A stretch of 22,872 bases of DNA from Saprospiraceae bacterium UBA3362 (GCA_002360455.1 DEQQ01000077.1:1-22872); one strand, 5' to 3'. Positions 7,318-16,346 are shown, numbered from the stretch's first letter. The notes: generated by a model not told the origin, from the letters alone. Numbers and translations are program-made.

Positions 7318-10125
7318 TTAGAAAATTAATTTGATCAATTTGGATTGTTGACCAACTTTCATTTCCAATATATATACTCCCGTGCCTAAGTTGATTATAT
7401 TATTTTCTAAGTCATCCCATTGATCAGTTACATAGATTGACTGGCCTAGAGAATTAAATAATTGAAACCGGATTCTCGCTTCGCAATGTGGAATTTCAAT
7501 TCTCTGCGATCCCAACCATTTTGAACAAGTTTGATCAGTATCTTTAGTAGAATTAGGCTCTATATTGATCTTGACCTTTTTTAGCTCACTTTCACAAGGA
7601 TAATTCGGATCACTGACTACCCAATCATAGAAGAAATAATAGTAACGTTCTCCAACACTTGATCCTGTGATTTTTGCCAAATCCTCTATGAAAATAGGAT
7701 AACTAAAATTCTTGTCTGTTCGCATCAATTTTGGGTTTTGTGTTCCCAGTTCTTGCAGGTTGATGTCTGGATTTGTTGATAGAATAAAGCTTTTATTTTT
7801 TTCAATAATAAATCCAAGATAAACTTGATTTTTACCCTGAACTAAATTTACGTCTGCAGAATCTATTTTGACCTGATTGCCGTCAAACAATTCAATTCTT
7901 CGTTTTCCCGGAAAATCGGTAAATAAACTCATAGAATCCAAGATAAAATCTTCATAAGAGTTAAAGAGTAGGGTGGGAGATAAAAAGTCTGCGGCATAAG
8001 CACTATTCTCAAATTCGGGTTGAGATAAGCTTGTGTGCACTCTCACACTTTTTGTGTTTTGCACATAATCATACCAATAGCATTTGTCAGAGTATAAAAT
8101 CGTTGTCTCGAAGGTTTTTCCGACAAAGATTGGAGCCAATGAGTTGCTGTCTAAATACCATCTCGTATTGTCTTGGTTCGATTCCAACTTGACAGATTTT
8201 GCATAAGGAATGGTGACATCCGGAATTGAATTCAAAGGTTCTATATCGGCAATATTAATGTTGACTTTATTTGTAATAAGCGAATTGCACAAACCTTTCA
8301 CTGTTGCAAAATACACTCCGGATTGACTTACTACGAGGCTGTCGGATCTAGATCCGTCGTTCCATTGTAAAATGGGATGATATAATGATTTTAAAACCAA
8401 GACTTCACCTGAACATAAGTTTTGGCTGTGAGAATAATTGAGCTCTGCAATCTCTTTTGGATTTTGTTCTAAGAGAATAGAATTAGATACCACGGGACAA
8501 TTCTTCTCGTTCAATGCTTTATAAAAATACACTGCTTCTTCACTTACCATTGTATTTTGATCTGTAGCCGCATTGCTCCATTCTACAGAATGAACATTGG
8601 GACTGGCAGAAAGCATAAATTCTTGCTGACTGTTTTCGCAGGCTAAAATGTCCTCCGTTGGCAGAAGTTCTACCTTGTTGCTTATACAAGAACCTTCTCT
8701 GATCAAATAAAGTCGGTCTGCAACAACCTGTTCAAAGCGATCTGTATGTCCGCTTGGCCAATCGATCACAATGCTGTCTGCCAGCTGATGTTTGCCAAGA
8801 CCAAAATTCAAATTCAAACTTCCCTGAACACCAAAGGATTCCCCACAGTGCACGAATTGTTGCAGTACTTTTTGTTGAAGATACACCCTCACTTTGGCGC
8901 CTATTCCATGCACATTACTCTGCACACCTGTGAGCTGTAAATTAATGTAATGATTGTTATTTTTTGTATTGAGAAACAATCTATCTTTTTGATTGCTTGA
9001 GGTGTTTAGAAGATAACCATAGACAGCGTAAATATCTGCGGCTCCATCTGAATTAAAATCACCCACACAGGCAGAAGAAAAATTCCTGCCCTCAAAAAAT
9101 GAGTTCGATTTAAAAAAAATTCCATTGCCCGAATTGAGCCACATTTCTGATGTCGTACCGGTGATAAGCAGATCTATATCGGAATCCAAATCAACATCAA
9201 CAGCAAAAGCTTGAATAGGAATGCCTGCGTATTTGATGTTTGCATCCAAGCTAAAATCCACAAATTTTCCTTCCTTGGTTTGGATCATCATCTGGTTTGG
9301 AGTATAGTGATTCAAGATAAATAAATCTTGCAATCCGTCTCCATTGTAGTCTGCCTCTATCGTAGTCCAGGATTGCTCTTTGCTGCCCAATCCATAAGCA
9401 TCTCCCTGTTCTGAAAAAATTCCGTTTTCGTTGATGTAGAGTAGATTTCTTCTTCGCATATCCTCACGATCATCCACACCTGCTCTACATCTGGACAGAT
9501 AGAGATCAGGATCTTGATCGTTATCAATGTCTGTCCACAACACTCCATAATTGCCGGCCTCGTTAGCTGCCGGAATCAAACTTAAATTCATGAACTGGTT
9601 GTTCAAATTCAAAGTGCCGGATTTATTTTCAAAAAGTTTAGTCTTCGCATTATCATCACACACCGTCAGATCCAACCAACCGTCGTTATTAAAATCATAA
9701 ACACAGGATCCCTGTGAAAAAAAATCTGAATCACCGATCTCTTTGAGATCAAATTGATTTTGATATTGATAGAGTATTTTGATATTTCCACTTCCTCCCA
9801 TTAAGAGGATATCATTCTTACCATTGCGATCCAAATCGGCAATATTGATAGACCATACCGCCTCTTTTCCGGAATGATAGGACATTTTTTTCCATAAAAA
9901 TTTGGCCCTGCCGTTGTTAATTCCTAACCAAAGCTGTCGGCCTTCATCAAGCACTACAAGATCATCGATGAGATCTCCATTGACATCGGCCGCAGAACAG
10001 GCCATAGCACTGTAGATTGGACTGCCTACCGTTTGTTCCTTAAAAAATACCGGACTTTGAGCTTCTATAACTCTATAGCTCATAATCGACCACCAAAAAA
10101 TCCAAAAAGCTTTTCTACCTTGCAT
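7318..10125 (-). CDS. Secreted FG-GAP/ASPIC-UnbV protein with type IX sorting tail
   Basis: Large predicted cell-surface or secreted protein (935 residues) of unknown function. A short signal peptide (AFWIFWWSIM core, end near EAQS at 21-24) is followed by about seven FG-GAP/VCBS-like repeats over roughly 40-390. Each has an acidic, probably calcium-binding loop, such as ADVNGDLIDD, YDFNNDGWLD, ADYNGDGLQD and GDFNSDGAAD. An ASPIC/UnbV domain follows near 390-465 (GIGAKVRVY ... VIDWPSGHTDRF). The middle is Ig-like or CHU-type extracellular sequence. The last ~75 residues form a type IX secretion sorting domain (FQLFNSLGQSIY, LGTGVYILEMKVG, KLIKLIF). It converges on the MCE gene, with 17 bases between the stops. 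Adhesion or polymer binding is plausible but not shown. Confidence 0.85.
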   Translation of the reverse strand: MQGRKAFWIFWWSIMSYRVIEAQSPVFFKEQTVGSPIYSAMACSAADVNGDLIDDLVVLDEGRQLWLGINNGRAKFLWKKMSYHSGKEAVWSINIADLDRNGKNDILLMGGSGNIKILYQYQNQFDLKEIGDSDFFSQGSCVYDFNNDGWLDLTVCDDNAKTKLFENKSGTLNLNNQFMNLSLIPAANEAGNYGVLWTDIDNDQDPDLYLSRCRAGVDDREDMRRRNLLYINENGIFSEQGDAYGLGSKEQSWTTIEADYNGDGLQDLFILNHYTPNQMMIQTKEGKFVDFSLDANIKYAGIPIQAFAVDVDLDSDIDLLITGTTSEMWLNSGNGIFFKSNSFFEGRNFSSACVGDFNSDGAADIYAVYGYLLNTSSNQKDRLFLNTKNNNHYINLQLTGVQSNVHGIGAKVRVYLQQKVLQQFVHCGESFGVQGSLNLNFGLGKHQLADSIVIDWPSGHTDRFEQVVADRLYLIREGSCISNKVELLPTEDILACENSQQEFMLSASPNVHSVEWSNAATDQNTMVSEEAVYFYKALNEKNCPVVSNSILLEQNPKEIAELNYSHSQNLCSGEVLVLKSLYHPILQWNDGSRSDSLVVSQSGVYFATVKGLCNSLITNKVNINIADIEPLNSIPDVTIPYAKSVKLESNQDNTRWYLDSNSLAPIFVGKTFETTILYSDKCYWYDYVQNTKSVRVHTSLSQPEFENSAYAADFLSPTLLFNSYEDFILDSMSLFTDFPGKRRIELFDGNQVKIDSADVNLVQGKNQVYLGFIIEKNKSFILSTNPDINLQELGTQNPKLMRTDKNFSYPIFIEDLAKITGSSVGERYYYFFYDWVVSDPNYPCESELKKVKINIEPNSTKDTDQTCSKWLGSQRIEIPHCEARIRFQLFNSLGQSIYVTDQWDDLENNIINLGTGVYILEMKVGQQSKLIKLIF

Positions 10126-10146
10126 GAAAATTTGTGTAAGAAATTA

Positions 10147-10154
10147 CAAATATA
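10147..10154 (-). promoter_or_regulatory. -7 element for the FG-GAP protein gene
   Basis: The minus strand reads TATATTTG, an exact TAnnTTTG match 21 bases upstream of the start codon at 10125. No good -33 TTG is visible in the AT-rich DNA further upstream. Confidence 0.4.
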
Positions 10155-10200
10155 AATAAATTTAATATATAAAAGTTTAATTTGTATACAGACAAATGGT

Positions 10201-10995
10201 ATGAATCCGTATTTATCCTTTTACCTGGCAGCAAAAACGTCTTATCATTTTCATTCACCGTCTTTATTTAGACTCATCCGGTACGGTTTGAGTACAGAAG
10301 ATCAGTATTATTCTTTTGGCGATATTGATACGTATTATAAAGCATTGTGCTGCCTGAGCGATCGAATTCCTTTTACGGATTTTTCTGGTTCCAAGAATCA
10401 AAGTGGAAGGACCTTGGCAGAATTTGCAAAGAAAGCTGTGGCTCCTCCCCGACACGCCAAACGCTTATTCAAACTCATCAATTTTTTCCAGCCTCGACAT
10501 ATCTTGGAGCTTGGATCCTGTCTCGGTATGTCTGCTGCTGCAATGGCTTGGGCCAAGCCCACGGCTTGTTTGCTTGGGGTCGAAGGCAATCCTTTTTTGG
10601 CAGATCATGCAAACAAACTTTTGGCACAACACCAAATTTCTAATGCTTGGATTAAGTCTTCTTTGTTCACAGATTTTTTTCAAGAACAAGATTGTTCACA
10701 ATTTGATCTTGTGTATTTGGATGGTGATCATCATTACGACTCTACGATGCAATACATCAAGATTCTATTGACTCAACTTCCTTCTCATGCAGTGATTTTG
10801 ATGGATGACATTCACTGGTCTCACGAAATGTATTCGGCTTGGAATGAAATCAAAAAATTACCTCGCGTAAATGCAAGTTTAGAAACCATCCGACTCGGAA
10901 TTTTATTTTTGGACGGGCATCAAATTAAAGGGCATCACAGCTGGATTCCATATTATTTAAAACCCTGGCAGATTGGATTATTTTCTTCTTTGTAA
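10201..10995 (+). CDS. Class I SAM-dependent methyltransferase (Methyltransf_24 type)
   Basis: Predicted cytoplasmic S-adenosylmethionine-dependent methyltransferase of 264 residues; the substrate is unknown. The SAM-binding motif I is ILELGSCLGMSAA (101-113), followed by an acidic ribose-binding residue at GVEGNP (E128). Downstream motifs are DLVYLDGDHHYD (169-180) and ILMDDIHWS (199-207), arranged as in Methyltransf_24 and O-methyltransferase-like proteins. The N-terminal YHFHSPSLFRLIRY (15-28) is a segment I associate with a conserved Bacteroidota group of these enzymes. It stands alone, divergent from the FG-GAP gene. Metal-dependent O-methylation is possible because of the acidic and histidine-rich motifs, but this is inference. 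Confidence 0.8.
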   Translation: MNPYLSFYLAAKTSYHFHSPSLFRLIRYGLSTEDQYYSFGDIDTYYKALCCLSDRIPFTDFSGSKNQSGRTLAEFAKKAVAPPRHAKRLFKLINFFQPRHILELGSCLGMSAAAMAWAKPTACLLGVEGNPFLADHANKLLAQHQISNAWIKSSLFTDFFQEQDCSQFDLVYLDGDHHYDSTMQYIKILLTQLPSHAVILMDDIHWSHEMYSAWNEIKKLPRVNASLETIRLGILFLDGHQIKGHHSWIPYYLKPWQIGLFSSL

Positions 10996-11013
10996 ACAGT
11001 GTATTTAGGGCAT

Positions 11014-11092
11014 GACCACTCATTTTATGAGTGGTCGGAGTATTCCATGGTTCGCTGTCGCTCCGTGCTTCGCACCGCTCATTTCATGAGCG
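11014..11092. repeat. Cluster of short hairpins with a duplicated core
   Basis: GACCACTCAT (11014-11023) pairs perfectly with ATGAGTGGTC (11027-11036) over a TTT loop. CGCTCAT (11076-11082) pairs with ATGAGCG (11086-11092) over TTC. A weaker GTGC-TTC-GCAC lies at 11065-11075, and CGGAG (11036-11040) can pair with CTCCG (11061-11065). Both main hairpins share CTCATTT(T/C)ATGAG, and both are followed by ATTCCAT, so the unit looks duplicated. No T-run follows, so it is not a standard terminator. GC content is clearly above the flanks. Confidence 0.65.
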
Positions 11093-11481
11093 CATTCCAT
11101 CCTCCTCATGCAAGAAAAATAGTTTTGCAGAAGACCATTTGATATTGAGCTCACGATTAAGCTGAAAGCATCAGATCATTAATTCAATAATTTATTTTTA
11201 TTGATGGCTTCTCAATGCCTTTTCTTATTATTCTAATTTTATTTTGAATCCACTCACTCATCGCTAGAATACAGGATCAAAATTGTGCTGATTACCTAGA
11301 ATAGTTAAACCAACTTTTTTTCTTGCCGGAGGACAATGAGAATATCGAATGATTCTCTCTTTCATGGTTGCAATTTTTTTTCTTACTCAAGAGCTATAAT
11401 TTGCAATTGCCTTTAGCCGGACTTTCGCATAGAATAATATCTTGAATTTGAGATTTAATTTTAGTTCAAATAATTTATTTG

Positions 11482-11489
11482 TACCTTTG
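11482..11489 (+). promoter_or_regulatory. -7 element of the lipoprotein-ruvB operon
   Basis: TACCTTTG matches TAnnTTTG exactly and ends 29 bases before the ATG at 11519. A -33 element at the usual spacing is weak. Confidence 0.5.
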
Positions 11490-11518
11490 AAAAAGAATTT
11501 TAATTCCTTAGACAAATC

Positions 11519-11920
11519 ATGATTTTCAAAACATCAATTTCCTTGCTTCTTATCGTTTTGTTTGCCTCTTGTACAAATAAAATGAAAAACGATAGCATAG
11601 ATAAGCCGATAATCGATGAACTAAAAAAGGGCATGATATTTTCAAAAAAATTTCCATGCGAATCCTCAACGGATCCAAGCTCCATCCAATGGGTGAGTCA
11701 ATGCATTACTCATTACGATGCAAGTATTTTATTGCAGTATGAAGGACCCTCCGGACAGTTTGCTTACGGATTTGCCAATTGGGAAGGGCAATTTTTTATT
11801 CACGACTGCAAGTCCGGTTTTTTAGGCTCAAAGCAATACAAAGAAGCCAATCCGCAACCTCCTGTCTGGGGTGAATTTTCTAAACCAAAAGTTATTTTAG
11901 CGATCAACTCAGTCCAATAA
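11519..11920 (+). CDS. Small lipoprotein of unknown function
   Basis: A 133-residue protein with a clear lipoprotein signal: hydrophobic SISLLLIVL followed by lipobox LFASC, so C18 is the lipidated residue. The mature part is about 115 residues, has no motif I recognise, and contains three further cysteines (SKKFPCESS, VSQCITH, HDCKSG). The short tail is proline-rich (NPQPPVWGEF). It is four bases upstream of ruvB and shares its promoter. The pairing with a recombination helicase gives no clear functional hint. Confidence 0.75.
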   Translation: MIFKTSISLLLIVLFASCTNKMKNDSIDKPIIDELKKGMIFSKKFPCESSTDPSSIQWVSQCITHYDASILLQYEGPSGQFAYGFANWEGQFFIHDCKSGFLGSKQYKEANPQPPVWGEFSKPKVILAINSVQ

Positions 11921-11924
11921 TTAG

Positions 11925-12950
11925 ATGAAGAATCCTATACTCGATGCCAATAATGAAAATTGGTCTGCAGAAGAAAAAACAATAGAAAAAGCATTAAGAC
12001 CCAAAGAACTTAGTGAGTTTTCAGGACAACAGAAAATAGTGGACAATCTTCAAGTTTTTATTTCTGCTGCCAAACTTAGAGATGAAGCCTTGGATCATGT
12101 ATTATTGCATGGCCCTCCCGGATTGGGCAAAACAACATTGTCTCATATTGTCGCAAACGAATTGGGCGCAAATCTGATAATGACTTCGGGACCAGTGCTT
12201 GAGAAACCCGGAGATCTTGCCGGTTTGCTCACCAATCTTCACAAGGGAGATGTCCTTTTTATAGATGAGATTCACAGGCTCAATACGGTTGTAGAAGAGT
12301 ACCTGTATTCTGCAATGGAAGATTATCGCATTGACATCATGATTGATTCCGGACCCAATGCTCGAAGCATCCAACTCAGTATAGAACCCTTTACTTTGGT
12401 TGGTGCAACCACACGAGTAGGTTTGCTCACAGCTCCATTGCGTTCCAGGTTCAGTATTACATGTCATTTGGATTATTATGATCATCCAACATTGGCTAAA
12501 ATTATCAACAGATCTGCTCAGATTCTTCAGGTAAGAACAACAGAAGAAGGTATTTTTGAGATCGCAAAAAGAAGCAGAGGAACACCAAGAATTGCCAATG
12601 CTCTTTTGAGGAGACTGAGAGATTTTGCTCAGATCAAAGGCGATGGTGAGATCAATATTGAGATTGCCAAGTATGGCCTAAATGCCCTCAATGTGGACAG
12701 TCATGGATTGGATGAGATGGACAATAGAATTCTCAATGCCATTATTCATAAATTTACCGGAGGGCCTGTGGGACTAACTACCATTGCTACAGCAGTAGGT
12801 GAGGAGGCCGGTACCATAGAAGAGGTCCATGAACCTTTTCTGATCATGGAAGGCTTTTTACAACGTACACCTCGAGGAAGAGTGGCTACTCAAAAGGCCT
12901 TTCAGCATCTTGGCTTGCAGGCTCATTACAATCCCAAAAGTTTATTTTAA
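11925..12950 (+). CDS. ruvB: Holliday junction branch-migration ATPase RuvB
   Basis: Hexameric AAA+ motor that, with RuvA, drives branch migration of Holliday junctions before RuvC cuts them. The 341 residues are the normal length. Walker A is GPPGLGKTT (63-71), Walker B is LFIDEIH (111-117), sensor 1 is VGATTR (159-164), and the arginine finger lies in APLRSRF (R174 expected). The C-terminal winged-helix domain ends with EGFLQRTPRGRVAT, a near-invariant RuvB segment. It is the second gene of an operon with the small lipoprotein. Its stop codon touches the stop of the convergent DUF3467 gene. ruvA and ruvC are not in the window. Confidence 0.98.
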   Translation: MKNPILDANNENWSAEEKTIEKALRPKELSEFSGQQKIVDNLQVFISAAKLRDEALDHVLLHGPPGLGKTTLSHIVANELGANLIMTSGPVLEKPGDLAGLLTNLHKGDVLFIDEIHRLNTVVEEYLYSAMEDYRIDIMIDSGPNARSIQLSIEPFTLVGATTRVGLLTAPLRSRFSITCHLDYYDHPTLAKIINRSAQILQVRTTEEGIFEIAKRSRGTPRIANALLRRLRDFAQIKGDGEINIEIAKYGLNALNVDSHGLDEMDNRILNAIIHKFTGGPVGLTTIATAVGEEAGTIEEVHEPFLIMEGFLQRTPRGRVATQKAFQHLGLQAHYNPKSLF

Positions 12951-13268
12951 TTAGGCCTGTGCTGTCGGCGTATTGAATGCCATAGGCGGAAAACCCGGAG
13001 GCTCCGGATCTGTAATTGTGCCAAACTGATTTTCGTATTTATGGAGATTTTCTCCTAAGGCTTTAAAAAGTCTTTTGGCATGAGCAGGAGTAAGAATGAT
13101 TCTTGATTTCACTTTTGCCTTTGGTATATTAGGCACTAAGCGTACAAAATCAACAACAAATTCTGCATGACTGTGAGATATTATGGCAAGATTTGAATAA
13201 ATTCCCTCTGCAATCTCTTCTGAAAGTTCGATGTTGATTTGATTATTATTGTCTTGATTTTGAGCCAT
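12951..13268 (-). CDS. DUF3467 protein
   Basis: A 105-residue soluble protein of the DUF3467 family, common in Bacteroidota and of unknown function. Family hallmarks are the N-terminal INIELSEEIAEGIYSNLAII, the HSHAEFVVDFVRLVPN core, and AKVKSRIILTPAHAKRLFKAL, followed by a NLHKYENQFG helix and a proline-rich tail (DPEPPGFPPM). There is no signal peptide or membrane segment. It converges on ruvB with zero bases between the stop codons, so transcripts from the two strands must overlap or end inside each other. Confidence 0.9.
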   Translation of the reverse strand: MAQNQDNNNQINIELSEEIAEGIYSNLAIISHSHAEFVVDFVRLVPNIPKAKVKSRIILTPAHAKRLFKALGENLHKYENQFGTITDPEPPGFPPMAFNTPTAQA

Positions 13269-13370
13269 AACCGACTAAATTAAGTGAGTATTTTTATGAA
13301 TAAACAAACTAAACGAAAAAAGTTTTAGCTTGCAAATTGAGGCAATATAAATTTAAGACCGAATTAAGAA

Positions 13371-13398
13371 TTGGATTACAGTCTTAATAATATCTTTG
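13371..13398 (+). promoter_or_regulatory. Bacteroidota promoter for the 227-residue lipoprotein
   Basis: A -33 TTG (13371-13373), a 17-base spacer and the -7 element TATCTTTG (13391-13398) fit the Bacteroidota consensus. The ATG is 21 bases after the -7 element. Confidence 0.6.
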
Positions 13399-13419
13399 TT
13401 TGCATAAAATTATTTTAAT

Positions 13420-14103
13420 ATGAATCAATTGATGTTCAGATCATACTATTTGTACTTGGTTTTAGCCCTTGGAGTAATGAGCTCATGCAACAGTACTTTT
13501 TTTAAATCGGCCAATGAAATGAGAGGAATACAGGGACAAATCGTCTTGCGCAATGGCAAAGAATTGGAAGGAAAGATCAGAACCAAAGTGTATTTCTCCA
13601 AATTGGAGAAGAATTATGTAGAGATTACTTCTGAAAAAGAAAAAACCACTCGATGCAATATGGAAGATATCGCCAGCATGACGGTAAGAAATAATACCTA
13701 CGTTCCAAAAATTCTTCAGGCCAGCTCATGGGGAATGGATCAGGCAAGATTTGTCAAAGTTATTTCTCCGGCAGGAGCCAAGATAAAACTCTACGAGTAT
13801 TTGACCATTTCTTCTAATACTGCAACCGTAGGTGGAGTATTTTCAAGTTATGATCAAACCAATTTTATTTATTATGTTTCAATGCCGGGAGATGGCGATC
13901 TGGAATGTACCAATATTGAAAATAGACGGTTCGTTCCGGACTTCGATGAAAAGGTGGCTGATCTTGTAAAGAAATGCAAACCATTGAGCAAAAAAATAAA
14001 AAGCAAGGATAAGGATTATTATTATCCACTCATAGTAAGTAATGATCGTCGGATCAATGTATGGCTCAATATTATCAATGAATTTGATCATTGCAATGAG
14101 TAA
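13420..14103 (+). CDS. Lipoprotein of unknown function
   Basis: A 227-residue protein with a lipoprotein signal: hydrophobic YYLYLVLALGVM then MSSC, lipidation expected at C23. The mature N-terminal part has a pattern of short beta strands (GQIVLRNGKELEGKIRTKVYF, YVEITSE, MEDIASMTVRNNTYVP) seen in many Bacteroidota lipoproteins that sense or bind at the envelope. The C-terminal half has ADLVKKCKPLSKKIKSKDKDYYYP, a basic, cysteine-containing stretch. No named domain is recognised. It is a single gene with its own promoter, and it faces the PKD gene across a shared terminator at 14395-14425. Confidence 0.75.
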   Translation: MNQLMFRSYYLYLVLALGVMSSCNSTFFKSANEMRGIQGQIVLRNGKELEGKIRTKVYFSKLEKNYVEITSEKEKTTRCNMEDIASMTVRNNTYVPKILQASSWGMDQARFVKVISPAGAKIKLYEYLTISSNTATVGGVFSSYDQTNFIYYVSMPGDGDLECTNIENRRFVPDFDEKVADLVKKCKPLSKKIKSKDKDYYYPLIVSNDRRINVWLNIINEFDHCNE

Positions 14104-14554
14104 AAATACTTTTTGCTAAGAACCAAAGCTTCACAAACAATTTGCAAGTGTCTTGGGGTGATCTAAGATCCACTGTGGCTGTCCGGCATTTTATTTTCGT
14201 TGCATTTTTTTCTCCTTAGGATTGGAAAAATGGTGACAAATTTTAATTTCTTGTTGATTCTCCATTTGAATTGAATGAGAGAAGGAAAAAAGATCAACTA
14301 AATCATCGCTTTCTTGCAGCTTCTTCACTATTGAGTTTTAAGACTTAATTTGCTATCTACAACCTAGTCGCAAAGTTTAATAAGGACAATATAAAAAAGC
14401 CTCAGGAAATTTTCCTAAGGCTTTTAAATCCTTTGCAAATGTTTTATACAAGCTTATGCTTATTTTAAAACATCAATATTGTGTGGTAAATCTGCTATCG
14501 GATTTTTATTTAATCAACAATAATCTATTTCTTAATATGGCTTCGGAATTCAAA
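14104..14554. other. Non-coding stretch between convergent genes
   Basis: No gene is supported here. The only clear signal is the bidirectional terminator at 14395-14425. An open frame near 14456 overlaps the 3' end of the PKD gene on the other strand and is not credible. Confidence 0.6.
14395..14425. terminator. Bidirectional intrinsic terminator
   Basis: AAAAGCCT (14395-14402) pairs with AGGCTTTT (14418-14425). After one C/A mismatch, AGGAA (14404-14408) pairs with TTCCT (14412-14416) over a 3-base loop. The A-run on one side and T-run on the other let it work in both directions. It lies between the convergent lipoprotein and PKD genes. Confidence 0.75.
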
Positions 14555-16207
14555 TTATATTTTTTGAATTTTGGCTTTAGATACGATGGCATTATTGTAA
14601 TACACATAGACATAGTAGAACCCGGATTGCAATTGATCCAGTTTTAGTGGAACTAGATTCGAACCTGCTGCAAGCTGCATTGGGAGAGTAATTACTGCAT
14701 TTCCTCTAAGGTCAGATACTACCAAATTAATTTCATAAATTCCATCGCTTTTGATTTCTACTTCAGTTTGATCTTGAGCAGGATTTGGACTTATGTTGGT
14801 AATTTCTATAGTAGCATTGGCTTTTCGAATCTTTACCTGAACAACAAATTTTACAGTACAAACTCTCCCTCCGGAAAATACTGTTAGACTGCCTTGATAA
14901 GTTCCTTCCTTAGCATATTGGTGTACAGGATTAAGTTCATTTGAGCTTGTTCTGTCTCCAAATTCCCACACCACACTGTCTGGTTTGGTATTGTAATTTG
15001 CAGTAAAATAATAAGTAAAGGAATCATTTTTGAAACTAACATTCAAATTGCAAGGGTTGCCGGTGAATTTGCCTACCGTGATCTCTTTTGTAATGTCACA
15101 AACCTTGCCGTTTAGGCTGGCGGATAGGGTTACTTTATAAATTCCCGGTCTATCGTACGTATGTGTAGCGACGCTGTCTTTAGAAAATTTTCCATCTCCA
15201 AAGGACCACATGATATTTTCATATCCTGATGATCTGAAACTTGGATAAAATGTTCCTGTCAAACTGTCTAGAGTATATTTGAACTCAAGATTGCAAGGTG
15301 TAGGATTTACTCTTTGATCTACAACTTGAATCCAAGTGGATACGGTAACCTTACAGAATTCGGATTCCATATAAGCAGATACAAGATATCTACCAACAGA
15401 ATCATATTTGTGTTGAACATTAATACCTTCTTCTTCTTTACTTCCGTCACCGAAATTCCACACTACCTTATTCGCTTTAAAGTCTGAAGAGGCGGAAAAA
15501 TTGTATAAATATGGAGTCATCGTAGTTGATCCATAAAGAGTGTTAATTCTAATTTTGCCACAACAACCTGCTTCCCAAGATTTAGGTGCAGTAGGATTAG
15601 GCACAGTAGGATTTGCAACTATGGATCCTGTGAATTGTGATTTGCAACTGTCTGCTACAAGGGTGAGAGTGATGTTGTATCGGCCGGGTTTCGCATAAGT
15701 GTTTTTAACCTGTTTTCCTTCTGCGGTCTGCCCATCTCCAAATGTCCAATAATATTTTGCATTCGGATAGTCGGGCTCTGCAGTGAACTCAAATTCGGAT
15801 GGATTTAATTGTTTGCTTGTGAATTTTACAGGGCAATTTGAGCCTGTTCCTCCACCACCTCCACCGCGAATAGAATCACAGATTACAAAGTCTTGAACAA
15901 ATTTTGTTTCGGAAGCCACAATCTTGGCTGTTGCCGGGGCATTTGCACAGGGATCGATAACCGATAAAGTATAAATAGCACCGGAGTTTTTGGTCTCTTT
16001 GCCTTGATAAGTATAGGCTCCATTACGGTCTGTGCGGACAATCTCAATTTTCTTATTGATTGAGTTGGTTATACTTACCTCATATTGTGGAACAGTCGCA
16101 CGGCTCACTGTATAAACAGTTCCCGTAATTGCAAACTCGTAAGCCTGTCCAAACAAGGCATTGATTGCTAAAAGCTGAATAAATAAGCTAAATCTGAAAA
16201 GTTTCAT
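14555..16207 (-). CDS. Secreted four-PKD-domain protein with type IX sorting tail
   Basis: Predicted secreted or surface-anchored protein of 550 residues; function unknown. It has a signal peptide (LFRFSLFIQLLAINALFG, cut near 20-21) and an N-terminal beta region (about 25-110) like a carboxypeptidase-regulatory or Cna-B fold (GTVYTVSRATVPQYEV ... DRNGAYTY). A flexible GGGGGG linker (115-120) follows. Then come four PKD domains, marked by YWTFGDG (153-159), VWNFGDG (249-255), MWSFGDG (333-339) and VWEFGD (413-418), each followed by an HxY-type strand and a paired cysteine. The type IX sorting domain is about 469-550 (ISPNPAQDQTEVEI, LQSGFYYVYVYYN, KAKIQKI). PKD domains usually mediate binding or spacing; no catalytic domain is visible. 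Confidence 0.85.
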   Translation of the reverse strand: MKLFRFSLFIQLLAINALFGQAYEFAITGTVYTVSRATVPQYEVSITNSINKKIEIVRTDRNGAYTYQGKETKNSGAIYTLSVIDPCANAPATAKIVASETKFVQDFVICDSIRGGGGGGTGSNCPVKFTSKQLNPSEFEFTAEPDYPNAKYYWTFGDGQTAEGKQVKNTYAKPGRYNITLTLVADSCKSQFTGSIVANPTVPNPTAPKSWEAGCCGKIRINTLYGSTTMTPYLYNFSASSDFKANKVVWNFGDGSKEEEGINVQHKYDSVGRYLVSAYMESEFCKVTVSTWIQVVDQRVNPTPCNLEFKYTLDSLTGTFYPSFRSSGYENIMWSFGDGKFSKDSVATHTYDRPGIYKVTLSASLNGKVCDITKEITVGKFTGNPCNLNVSFKNDSFTYYFTANYNTKPDSVVWEFGDRTSSNELNPVHQYAKEGTYQGSLTVFSGGRVCTVKFVVQVKIRKANATIEITNISPNPAQDQTEVEIKSDGIYEINLVVSDLRGNAVITLPMQLAAGSNLVPLKLDQLQSGFYYVYVYYNNAIVSKAKIQKI

Positions 16208-16330
16208 TGTAAAAATTGTTTGTAGATATATTATAGAATGCAGGTTTAGGGGAAACGCTGCACGTTAAATCAAAAATCATGCTACATTTTTTCCTAAGAA
16301 ATAAATTATTGTTAATAATAATCTAAAAGA

Positions 16331-16338
16331 CAAATATA
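16331..16338 (-). promoter_or_regulatory. Possible -7 element for the PKD gene
   Basis: The minus strand reads TATATTTG, an exact TAnnTTTG match. It lies about 124 bases before the start at 16207, implying a leader of over 100 bases. It also lies in the gap after the 114-residue membrane gene, so it would give the PKD gene its own start. Confidence 0.3.
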
Positions 16339-16346
16339 ATCTTTTT

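Larger units (their letters stand above)
10996..11518. other. Non-coding stretch with stacked hairpins
   Basis: No gene is seen. The left part holds a cluster of hairpins (11014-11092) just after the methyltransferase gene, and the right end holds a promoter element for the next operon. Nothing recognisable lies between about 11100 and 11480. Confidence 0.6.

Noticed and set aside
11014..11036. Perfect 10-bp hairpin as the methyltransferase terminator
   Set aside because: No T-run follows (GGAGTATTCC does), and the unit is duplicated downstream, which fits a repeat better.
14456..14647. Rightward 63-residue open frame
   Set aside because: It overlaps the 3' end of the well-supported PKD gene on the other strand and has no family likeness.
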